A DNA stretch of 28,991 bases from a virus. Position numbers and translations under genes: made by a program. Position 1 is the stretch's first letter; each line of letters begins with the position of its first letter. Shown here piece after piece: positions 1 through 6,498 of the stretch. The notes under the pieces were generated by a model. That model was given only the letters and a program-made list of their open reading frames with translations, had not been told where the DNA came from and did not search any database. The DNA is taken from positions 1-28,991 of the IMG/VR virus record IMGVR_UViG_3300046722_000126. One strand, given 5' to 3'.

Positions 1-231
1 CGCGCCCCCCGCCCCGCCCCCCCCGGGCCCCGCAGAGCGGCGAGCCATGTCTTTGAGTTTCCCTTTCTGTGTCGCTCGGTGTGTCTTGTCGGCACCGGCC
101 CGCACAGAATAACACTGTATCCATAATATACACAACACTCTGTTGTGATACACAACATCCTGGGTGACATGGAGCGATCCACAACCAATAAGTGTTGCCG
201 TCGGTTGTGTTGGGTGTGTAGGGTGTGGGGC
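1..231. promoter_or_regulatory. C-rich left edge and leader with phased CACAACA half-sites
   Basis: No convincing gene lies here. The first 33 bases are almost pure C/G, which could be a contig-end artefact or a genuine low-complexity tract. Further in, CACAACA (131-137), TGTTGTG (141-147) and CACAACA (151-157) form three alternating inverted half-sites whose starts are exactly 10 bp apart. CACAACC (180-186) and GGTTGTG (203-209) make another inverted pair. A possible -10 box, CATAAT, sits at 122-127 just before the first half-site, but I see no good -35. Sites at helical spacing beside a -10 box, directly upstream of an HTH gene, suggest an autoregulated early promoter. The promoter and its regulator are inference. 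Confidence 0.4.
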
Positions 232-462
232 ATGATCAGTTTCGATGTCGAATACCTGTTCACCAGGCTAGGCGGTCCCCGCGCGGTGCTCGATCTGATC
301 GACAAGCACGTTCCCGGCAACGCGCTGGAATACCCCACCGTGCAGATGTGGAAGCAGCGAGGCCGCATCCCGGCGGACTGGCTCGGGCGGGTGATCTATG
401 CCCTGCTGCGGCAGGGGACCAGTCCGCTGACTTTCTTCACCGACACCAGCGAGTTCGAGTGA
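232..462 (+). CDS. Small HTH DNA-binding protein, YdaS/Cro-like
   Basis: This is a 76-residue protein. I chose the ATG at 232 because the HTH-like fold starts there and GGG-rich ribosome-binding sequence (219-230) precedes it; an upstream in-frame start at 145 would add an unlikely Cys/Arg-rich leader. The segment around LGGPRAVLDLI (13-23), followed by VQMWKQRGRIPADW, resembles the YdaS/Cro type of phage HTH, in which the tryptophan and the basic loop follow the recognition helix. It has no room for another domain. The stop codon overlaps the start of the resolvase gene (TGATG). As the first gene of the early operon, and lying behind phased inverted repeats, it is probably a transcriptional regulator of that operon. 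Target and sign of regulation are not known. Confidence 0.6.
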   Translation: MISFDVEYLFTRLGGPRAVLDLIDKHVPGNALEYPTVQMWKQRGRIPADWLGRVIYALLRQGTSPLTFFTDTSEFE

Positions 463-941
463 TGCGCGTGTTGGGCGTGGACCCCGGTGCGTTCGGCGCG
501 TTGGCGTTATTGGACACCGACATGGACCGGCTTGACGTGCACGACATGCCGATCGTCAGCGTCAAGCGCCCGTCATCACAACGAAAATCCAACGTGATCT
601 CGCCCACCCATCTAGCGGATCTGGTTATAGCCCTGTCCCCCGAGGTTGCCTGGATCGAGCGCGTTCACGCGATGCCCAAGCAGGGGGTCGCCAGCTCGTT
701 CAACTTCGGCATGGCGTTCGGTCTGGTGCTTGGCGTGCTCGCCGGCAGGCAGATCCCGTTCATGCTGATTGAGCCCACCGTGTGGAAGGGGACTTACCGA
801 CTGGGCCGTGACAAACAGGCATCCCGTTTACTGGTTTCGAGGATGTTCCCGCTGAGCGCGCACCTGTTCGCACGCGTGAAGGATGACGGGCGGGCCGAGG
901 CCGCGTTGCTTGCCGCGTTCGGCGCCAAGAATCCAATCTAA
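462..941 (+). CDS. RuvC-like Holliday junction resolvase (RNase H fold)
   Basis: This 159-residue protein has the size and layout of phage RuvC-type resolvases, which cut four-way junctions during recombination and before packaging. The first strand carries GVDPG with Asp7, the classic first metal ligand of the RNase H fold. Glu66 in WIERVH is the second acidic residue, and Asp141/Asp142 and Glu146 in DDGRAEAALLA give the C-terminal acidic pair. A KQASR segment before the last helix is also typical. The ATG overlaps the HTH stop codon by one base and no strong ribosome site is visible, so translation is probably coupled. The family is clear from the motifs; junction-cutting activity is inferred. 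Confidence 0.85.
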   Translation: MRVLGVDPGAFGALALLDTDMDRLDVHDMPIVSVKRPSSQRKSNVISPTHLADLVIALSPEVAWIERVHAMPKQGVASSFNFGMAFGLVLGVLAGRQIPFMLIEPTVWKGTYRLGRDKQASRLLVSRMFPLSAHLFARVKDDGRAEAALLAAFGAKNPI

Positions 942-1142
942 GTGTCGGGTTTGTATTGTTGTGTCTATCGTGCTCACGCAAACGTGCAATACACACTGTT
1001 GGGTCTGGTCGGCATTACGTGTTGACAGCCGGGGACGGTCTCCGGTCATATTGGCCCTCTGTGCACGGTCGCCTGGATCCGACAGCACATTGTTTTTAAC
1101 GCTCCAGACATTAAAAATCGAAGTGCGGAGGAACGGAAGCTC
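942..1142 (+). promoter_or_regulatory. Intergenic region with possible promoter before the helicase
   Basis: About 200 bases separate the resolvase from the helicase in an otherwise tightly packed operon. TTGACA, a perfect -35 hexamer, lies at 1022-1027, and a poor -10 (TCATAT, 1046-1051) follows after 18 bases. GTATTG (953-958) and CAATAC (987-992) form a spaced inverted repeat, and TTGTTGTGTC here resembles the leader half-sites. GGAGGAA (1127-1133) is the ribosome site of the helicase gene. Internal promoter activity is plausible but unproven. Confidence 0.35.
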
Positions 1143-2087
1143 GTGCCGGACGGATATGCTGTGTCAACACTTCGCCGCTACCAGTCGCAAGGCGTGCGCT
1201 GGCTGGTGTCGCACTTCCGGGCGGGTGCGCGGGCCTTGCTGCTCTGCGACGATCCTGGACTCGGCAAGACCGTCCAGACCCTGGTTGCCGCGGACGTTCT
1301 CGACGTGCAGCGGATGCTTGTTGTGTCTCCCGCGGGCGCCCGTCGTGTCTGGTATAACGAAATCCTCCGTTGGTTTCCTGACTGGGCGCCCCGTGTCCTA
1401 GTGATCGAGCCCGGCGCCTATCCGCCGGTGAAGGATCTCGACCGGCCCGATGCCATCGTGCTGATCGCTTACGACATCATCTCGAACTCGGGCACCTACT
1501 GGGGATCGGCGGTATCGTCACGCACCTGGGACCTGCTGGTGCTCGATGAACCGCACCCACGTCGTCTACGGCGAGCGCGGGGACACCACCGGCATCCAGG
1601 CTGGCGCCGAACGCGTGCTCCTGTTGACCGGCACGCCCACCCCGAATCATGCCGGCGAGCTGTTCCAGCACTGCCGAACGCTTTGGCCGCAGGTATTGCG
1701 CAAGCCAATGGACACCGGCGGCGCGCTGTGGACCGAGGCGGAATTTCAGGAACGGTTCACTCGCTACAAGGACACGCCCTGGGGCCGGCAGGTGGTCGGT
1801 TCGTCGAACACGCATTTGCTGCGCGAGCGGCTGCGCCCGTTCGTGCTGCATCGCGCCAAGGCCACCGTGCTGCCGGAACTGCCGCCGTTGGTCGTGCAGG
1901 ACATCGCGCTGAACCGCTCAGCGCGGACGGTCGCCTCGCAGCTGTCCCCCGGGCTGAACGCCTGCGCCCGCGAGCTCGACCGGCTGGACGACCAGGCGCT
2001 GTTCCGCGCCATCCGCACGGTCCCCACCGACGAGGAGACCCAGCCTCTGGCATCCCTCCGGCGGCAACTGGGCGAGCTCAAGATTGA
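1143..2087 (+). pseudogene. SNF2-type helicase, N-terminal part, frame broken at DEAH box
   Basis: The GTG start lies 9 bases after GGAGGAA. The first 136 residues are the start of an SNF2/DEAD-like helicase: a Q-motif-like LRRYQSQGVRWL, then Walker A in DDPGLGKT with Lys42, then the Walker B segment WDLLVLDE (Asp135, Glu136). The natural frame ends at about 1550. From there this frame gives an Arg/Pro/His-rich tail to 2087 with no helicase motifs, while the real continuation runs in the +1 frame from 1546. Residues equivalent to A-H-x-L-K of the DEAH region are missing. Enzymes of this family move on DNA using ATP and in phages accompany DUF2800, DUF2815 and PolA genes. As written, this product could not hydrolyse ATP normally. 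Confidence 0.75.
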
Positions 2088-2646
2088 TCCCACCGTCGAA
2101 TGGATCGTCGAGCGGCTGGAGTGCGGCGTGCGCAAGATCCTGGTGTTCGCCTGGCATGTGCATGTGATCAGCCATCTGGCGCGCCGGCTGGCCGAGTTCG
2201 ACCCGGCAGTGATCACTGGCGCCACCGGTCCCCATGCCCGCGAGAGCGCGATCTACCGGTTCCAGAACCATGCGCCGACGCGAGTGTTCATCGGCCAGAT
2301 CCTCGCGGCGGGGACCGCGATCACGCTGACCGCGGCGAGTGAAGTAGCGATCGTCGAACCCTCCTGGGTGCCGGGGGACAACACCCAGGCGATCGGTCGC
2401 GCCCACCGGCTGGGGCAGCACGACAGTGTGCTCGCCAGCTTCCTGTATCTGCCCGGAACGCTTGACCAACGGATCATGTCGATCATGCGTCGTAAGGCTG
2501 CCGAAACGAGCGATCTTATCGGAGAGGACAATTGCGATGTCGAACGTGCCGGAGCCGCTGACCATCAAGGTCTCGCTAACCGTGAATTACGACTTGCCGG
2601 TCACCCAGTGGGACATGCTGCAGACCATCCTCGCCACACTGGCTGA
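1546..2646 (+). pseudogene. SNF2-type helicase, C-terminal part (+1 frame)
   Basis: This frame holds the rest of the helicase: motif III (LLLTGTPTPN), the RecA-like second domain (TVEWIVERLECGVRKILVF), motif V (AAGTAITLTAASE) and motif VI (QAIGRAHRLGQ with its arginine fingers). These are diagnostic for SNF2 helicases. The ATG at 1546 lies inside the GATGAA codons of the upstream half and has no ribosome site, so it is probably not an original start. The last 36 codons overlap the next gene, and that stretch looks non-native. Together, 1143-2646 would encode one protein of roughly 500 residues if the frame were restored. It is either a broken gene, two cooperating halves, or a sequencing/assembly error. 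Confidence 0.75.
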
Positions 2647-3070
2647 AGGCGGTGCGCCGGTATCGGTGAAGGTCAAGGAGGAACCTGACCTGACATTGCC
2701 GACTGACACCAACGGCAGCGGTGGTGGCGCACGGCGCACCCGCCGGGGGACCAATGCGGGGACCACAATCCAGCCGGTGCAAGCTGCACCCCCGGCGGAG
2801 GATCTGGCTGGCGCGGACGAACCCGCCGCCGAGGGCGAGGACGAAATGTTCGGCCTGCCCACGACAGGACAGGGGCGCACCGGCGAGGAAGCCCGTCAGC
2901 TTGCGCTTACCGGTGCCCGCAACCTGTTCAACGCGGGGCACAAGGGCGCGGTGAAAGAGATCCAGGCGATTTTCAACGTCGGCAAGTTCTCGGACATCCC
3001 GCCGAGCGAGGGGCACAAGCTGCTGCGGCTGGTCGAAGCGGCGGCACAGAAAGTCGGAATGCGCGTGTGA
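2537..3070 (+). CDS. Replication-module protein of unknown function
   Basis: This is a 177-residue protein. ATG 2537 follows GGAGAGGA (2521-2528), which sets the start. It has three parts: a beta-rich N-terminus (TIKVSLTVNYDLP, about 8-20), a low-complexity Gly/Arg, Pro/Ala and acidic linker (about 60-115), and a compact C-terminal helical segment (ARNLFNAGHKGAVKEIQAIF, then FSDIPPSEGHKLLRLVEAA). The C-terminal pattern resembles a short helical module on the tails of several phage replication or recombination accessory proteins, where a residue count, an IFNVG-like turn and a final LL-helix recur; this is from memory and not a named domain. Its place between helicase and nuclease suggests a partner of one of them. 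The stop overlaps the next GTG start (GTGA). Confidence 0.65.
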   Translation: MSNVPEPLTIKVSLTVNYDLPVTQWDMLQTILATLAEGGAPVSVKVKEEPDLTLPTDTNGSGGGARRTRRGTNAGTTIQPVQAAPPAEDLAGADEPAAEGEDEMFGLPTTGQGRTGEEARQLALTGARNLFNAGHKGAVKEIQAIFNVGKFSDIPPSEGHKLLRLVEAAAQKVGMRV

Positions 3071-4284
3071 CCGAGCCCGCACACTCAGCTTTGGGTGCGT
3101 CCGGTGCAATGCGCTGGTTGAATTGCCCGGGCAGCTTCCGGTTGTCGCAACAGGCACCGCCGTCGCGGTCGTCGGTGTATGCAGCCACCGGCACGCTGGC
3201 ACATGAAGCGATCGAGCGCAGCATTAAGCGGGTGCTGGCAGAGACCGGCAATCTGGAAGCGCTTCGCACGCTGGACCTGGACAACATGCTCGGCTCGCAG
3301 TTCCCGGTGGACGGCCACGACATCGTTATCGACCAGGACTTTCTCGATGGTGTGCACGTCATGCTGCACTATGTCGCCGATCAGGTTCCCAACTACGACC
3401 TGATGCGCTGCGAGCTTACCGTTCGGCTGGATAGTTACTTTCGCAACCGTCCCCCGCCACCGGTCAAGCTGTTCGGGCGCACCGATGTGGTGCTGCTGCG
3501 CGCTGACATGCTGGAGATCGTTGATTACAAAAATGGCTCGGGCATTCTGGTGGACCCCAACGACAACCCGCAGATGCTGTATTACGCCGCCGGGGTGCTG
3601 GCCGCGGTCACCAAACTGCAAAATCCTGTGCTGATCGAGACCGTGCGCATGACGGTGGTGCAGCCGCACGCACGCAGCGTGGACAAGGTGCGCAGTGCTG
3701 ACATTGACGTGCTGGACCTGCAGATGTGGATTGACGACGTGCTGATCCCGGGCGTTGACGCCTGCGGGAGATCTGACGCGCCACTCGTGCCGGGCTCCTG
3801 GTGCCGTTTTTGTCCTGTGTCTTTCGCATGTCCCGCACTGATCGAGGAGGCCGTGCGCATGGCCAAGATCGAATTCGACGATCAGCAGATCCTGTTCACC
3901 GATCCCGACGAACTGAGCCGTCATCTGGATATCGCCGAGCGGGCACAAGCCTGGATCGACGCGATCCGTGGTTATGCCCTGGAGCGATTGCAGCGCCAGG
4001 AGCGGATCCCGAACTGGGGACTGGTCCCCACGCGCCCGACGCGGCGATGGACTAACATCGTTGACGTGCAGGACGCCTGCATCGACGTGCTGCATCTGGA
4101 CCGTGCCGACATGATGCGCGACCCCGAGATCAAATCACCTGCCCAGCTGGAAAAGCTGGTGCGTCGACGCCTGTCCGCGCGTGCCTGGGAACAAACGTTG
4201 TCTCCGTTGGTCGAAAGTCACTCATCGGGAGTGAAACTCCACCGCGAGAACGACCCGCTGGAGGCGTTCGATGACACAAGTTGA
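3067..4284 (+). CDS. DUF2800 family PD-(D/E)XK nuclease, Cas4/RecB-like
   Basis: This 405-residue protein starts at GTG 3067, overlapping the previous stop by 4 bases. The PD-(D/E)XK core is visible: GTLAHE (42-47), Glu116 in CELTVR, FGRTDVV with Asp140, and IVDYKNG with Asp153 and Lys155, followed by a QMLYYA helix. Cys20 together with Cys246, Cys249 and Cys255 (WCRFCPVSFAC) has the one-plus-three cysteine spacing of Cas4/AddB-type iron-sulphur nucleases. DUF2800 genes sit in phages next to DUF2815 and PolA, as here. The expected job is processing DNA ends during replication or recombination. The fold is clear; strand polarity and substrate are not visible. Confidence 0.88.
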   Translation: MTEPAHSALGASGAMRWLNCPGSFRLSQQAPPSRSSVYAATGTLAHEAIERSIKRVLAETGNLEALRTLDLDNMLGSQFPVDGHDIVIDQDFLDGVHVMLHYVADQVPNYDLMRCELTVRLDSYFRNRPPPPVKLFGRTDVVLLRADMLEIVDYKNGSGILVDPNDNPQMLYYAAGVLAAVTKLQNPVLIETVRMTVVQPHARSVDKVRSADIDVLDLQMWIDDVLIPGVDACGRSDAPLVPGSWCRFCPVSFACPALIEEAVRMAKIEFDDQQILFTDPDELSRHLDIAERAQAWIDAIRGYALERLQRQERIPNWGLVPTRPTRRWTNIVDVQDACIDVLHLDRADMMRDPEIKSPAQLEKLVRRRLSARAWEQTLSPLVESHSSGVKLHRENDPLEAFDDTS

Positions 4285-4465
4285 GCGTAGCTTTCACAAC
4301 GTCAACACCTGCCTCCGGCATGGCAGTCAATACCGTGGGGACAACTGTCCCTATTGCCGGCCCGAACACCTGATTGCGACTTTTGACGAGGAGCACACAC
4401 GCGATGGCCATCAACTTGCGGACACCGATCGGCATCCTGTCGTTCCCGACGCTGTTCACGCCTAA
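4271..4465 (+). CDS. Tiny zinc-finger-like protein, overlapping both neighbours
   Basis: This 64-residue ORF is probably real because GGAGG (4260-4264) lies 6 bases before its ATG and it carries a C-x2-H (Cys14, His17) and C-x2-C (Cys26, Cys29) pair around GDNCPYC, a small zinc-binding pattern. It overlaps the end of the nuclease gene by 14 bases and the DUF2815 gene by 62 bases. The shared second half has no recognisable motif, so the functional part is the N-terminal 30 or so residues. Its position suggests a small nucleic-acid- or protein-binding accessory of replication. It could also act simply as a coupling leader for the DUF2815 gene. Confidence 0.55.
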   Translation: MTQVERSFHNVNTCLRHGSQYRGDNCPYCRPEHLIATFDEEHTRDGHQLADTDRHPVVPDAVHA

Positions 4466-4985
4466 GCCGGTGGTCCCCGGGGGTGAACCGCGTTACGGAT
4501 GCAACCTGTTGCTCAACCCGGGAATGCAGAACACCCCGGAATTCACCGCGATGAAGAAAGCCGTCGCGCAGTGCATTGACGAGAAGTGGGGCGCCGGCAA
4601 GTGCCGTGACAAGGCGTTTGTCGATCGCCTCGCGATGCCGTTCCACCGCTGTGAGGACATGAAATACCAGGGCTACAACATCCCCGGCGGCATTTTCATT
4701 CGCCCGTGGACCAAGAACCGCCCGGGCATTGTTGATGCACAGCGCAACGAGGTGACCGTCCCCGGCGATGTGTGGGCCGGGCAGTTCGTGCGCTTGACCG
4801 TGTCCCCCTTCGCATATCAAACGTCAGGTAACCTTGGTGTGTCGTTTGCATTGAACAACGTGCAGATCTGCCGTGTCGACGGCGAACGCCTGGATGGCCG
4901 CAAGGCCGCGCATGATGACTTTGATGACTACCGTGATCCGAACATGCCGGCAGGTGCACTGGTCGACGAGGACATCCCATTCTAA
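4404..4985 (+). CDS. DUF2815 family single-strand DNA-binding protein
   Basis: This 193-residue protein starts at ATG 4404, 10 bases after GAGGAG (4388-4393). The N-terminal FPTLFTPKPV and YGCNLLLNP segments, a middle GYNIPGGIFIRPWTKNRPGIVD and a beta-rich GQFVRLTVSPFAY match DUF2815, a phage family understood as OB-fold SSB-like proteins. The tail is strongly acidic and ends in DEDIPF, almost the same as the DDDIPF tip of cellular SSB, which recruits replication and repair enzymes. That supports the SSB assignment independently of the domain match. It would coat single strands made by the helicase and nuclease and hand them to the polymerase. The stop TAA overlaps the next ATG by one base. 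Confidence 0.85.
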   Translation: MAINLRTPIGILSFPTLFTPKPVVPGGEPRYGCNLLLNPGMQNTPEFTAMKKAVAQCIDEKWGAGKCRDKAFVDRLAMPFHRCEDMKYQGYNIPGGIFIRPWTKNRPGIVDAQRNEVTVPGDVWAGQFVRLTVSPFAYQTSGNLGVSFALNNVQICRVDGERLDGRKAAHDDFDDYRDPNMPAGALVDEDIPF

Positions 4986-6016
4986 TGACACACTTAATCA
5001 AGGACGTGCCGTTGCACGCGATCAGAGCTAACCCTTACCGGGAGTTGGCAACATTCCCCTGGATCGAGGCAAAGGTTGATCAGTTGATGCGTTCGATCCA
5101 GGAAGTCGGATTCTGGGAAAGCATCATCGCGCGCCCAACCTTGAGCCAGTTCGAGGCAGCGTTTGGTCACCATCGAATTGAAGCAGCAACCCGGCTCAAG
5201 CTCAAAACGATTCCGTTGATTGTGCGCCCTCTATCGGATCGGGACATGATCCGGTTCATGGGCCGGGAGAACGGCGAGGATTACAACAGCGATTTTTTGG
5301 TAATGCTGAACACATGGGAAGGCGCGGTGCGGTTTGTTTCCCCTACCACTGGTAGGGGAAATTTGAAAGCTATTGAAATCGCTACACTTCTTGGTTGGAT
5401 ACACCCTCATACCGGGTCACACTCCAAGGGGATGCAGATGTCGAAAACTGCAGCCGCGTGCGCGGCGGCGTTCGATTTAGTCCAGGGGGGCCATATATCT
5501 CGCGATGACCTGCGAGGGCTGACGACTTCTGATGCTCGCGAGGTGGTCGTTGCGACACACAAGGACATCGGGGATCTGCACCGTGCCGCACAAGGCAATA
5601 AGCGTTTTACCGCGAAAGACGTGGCACAGGCTCAAAATATTGTTGCACGAAGCGCAAAAGCCACCGCTGAGGACGTGCGCGCGGGAAGAATCCTGAAGAA
5701 GGACATCCGCACCGAAGTCCGGCTGAACGTTCTACGTGACACACGACGCAACAAACCCAAGCTGTTGCCGTTGTTTGCTGACTTCAGCCGTGCCGTCATC
5801 GCTAAGATCGACAACATGCTGCACGACGATCGCGCGGCGTTGCATATCAGTCAGATCGAGCAGGCATTACCAAACATCACGCTGGAGGAAGATCATGCCA
5901 TGATCCGCGATCTACACCACAGCCTGGGACAGCTTACCAAGCGCGCCGAGCAGGCGATTCGTCGCACAACGCCGGGTAAGATCGTAAAATTGAAAGCAAT
6001 CCAGGGAGAAGGCTGA
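4985..6016 (+). CDS. ParB-like N-terminal domain protein
   Basis: This is a 343-residue protein. The ParB/Sulfiredoxin-like fold is recognisable at residues 1-90: NPYR (16-19), GFWESII (42-48) and the nucleotide-binding-type GHHRIEAA (61-68). An ENGEDYNS stretch sits where ParB has ENxxR, but the arginine is absent, so CTP-clamp behaviour is uncertain. The rest is mainly helical, with a basic C-terminus. Bases here are more AT-rich than in the neighbouring genes. The coding sequence contains a perfect 25-bp palindrome (5337-5361). Relatives act in DNA partitioning, regulation or as ParB-fold nucleases; which applies here cannot be told. It lies between the SSB-like gene and the polymerase, coupled by 1-base overlaps on both sides. 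Confidence 0.75.
   Translation: MTHLIKDVPLHAIRANPYRELATFPWIEAKVDQLMRSIQEVGFWESIIARPTLSQFEAAFGHHRIEAATRLKLKTIPLIVRPLSDRDMIRFMGRENGEDYNSDFLVMLNTWEGAVRFVSPTTGRGNLKAIEIATLLGWIHPHTGSHSKGMQMSKTAAACAAAFDLVQGGHISRDDLRGLTTSDAREVVVATHKDIGDLHRAAQGNKRFTAKDVAQAQNIVARSAKATAEDVRAGRILKKDIRTEVRLNVLRDTRRNKPKLLPLFADFSRAVIAKIDNMLHDDRAALHISQIEQALPNITLEEDHAMIRDLHHSLGQLTKRAEQAIRRTTPGKIVKLKAIQGEG
5337..5361. repeat. Perfect 25-bp palindrome inside the ParB-like gene
   Basis: TTTCCCCTACCA (5337-5348) and TGGTAGGGGAAA (5350-5361) are exact reverse complements around a single C. They encode residues near SPTTGRGN of the ParB-like protein. An exact 12-bp arm is far more than codon choice would give by chance, so it may be a binding site (a parS-like centromere or autoregulatory operator) or an RNA hairpin that stalls or regulates translation. 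Neither role can be decided from the sequence. Confidence 0.8.
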
Positions 6017-6498
6017 TGAAGGAGCGAGTAACCCGCCGGAAAGTGCGAACCGATGGACGCCTACAGAAGGTGTATGCAGTAGCCAAGGAGCATTTGCTTG
6101 TCCGCGGCTACGTAGAATTCAGGCGCGTTCTCAAGGATGCTGATGTCTATCACGATATCAATGGTGTTGAAGAAGCGTTTCCCCTGATCCGTCGAATGCT
6201 CATGGAGGAAACCCATCGTGAATTGATGTGCGGTAGTGCTGTCTATTTTGAGGATTTAAAGAAAGCCCATCATGCGATCGACGGTCATGGTCGAAAACTA
6301 GATCCGAAAAAGTATCTAGCAATCAACAATAAAGCCCGCGGCTGGATATGGGTCGGTCGGGATGTCGACGGTGATATCGTGGAAGCGCATTTGCATCGTT
6401 GCCGTGTGCAGGAGCGTGGTTGGCGAGACAAGCAAGATCGTATTCGCAGCGAACGTTACGAGGCGCTGAGCTCTCCTGTTGATGCGGCTAATCCTTGA
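6016..6498 (+). CDS. Hypothetical protein between ParB-like gene and polymerase
   Basis: This is a 160-residue protein I do not recognise. The ATG overlaps the previous stop by one base. GGGAGAAGG just upstream (6004-6012) is a fair ribosome site. It is basic at the N-terminus, helical in the middle (EEAFPLIRRMLMEETHRELM), and then has a short beta-like segment with Trp (GWIWVGRDVDGDIVEAHLHRC) and a charged C-terminal helix. No signal peptide or membrane helix is present. It shares the more AT-rich composition of the ParB-like gene and overlaps the polymerase gene by 17 bases. The pair looks like an insertion into the usual SSB-polymerase order, and they may work together. Confidence 0.6.
   Translation: MKERVTRRKVRTDGRLQKVYAVAKEHLLVRGYVEFRRVLKDADVYHDINGVEEAFPLIRRMLMEETHRELMCGSAVYFEDLKKAHHAIDGHGRKLDPKKYLAINNKARGWIWVGRDVDGDIVEAHLHRCRVQERGWRDKQDRIRSERYEALSSPVDAANP

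Noticed and set aside
1540-1560. Programmed +1 frameshift in the helicase
   Set aside because: There is no slippery run or stimulating hairpin, and about five conserved residues would still be missing. A deletion explains both the frame change and the gap.
3085-4095. Minus-strand ORF (336 codons) opposite the DUF2800 gene
   Set aside because: The plus-strand nuclease has the full motif set; this product is His/Val/Gln-rich and has no ribosome site.
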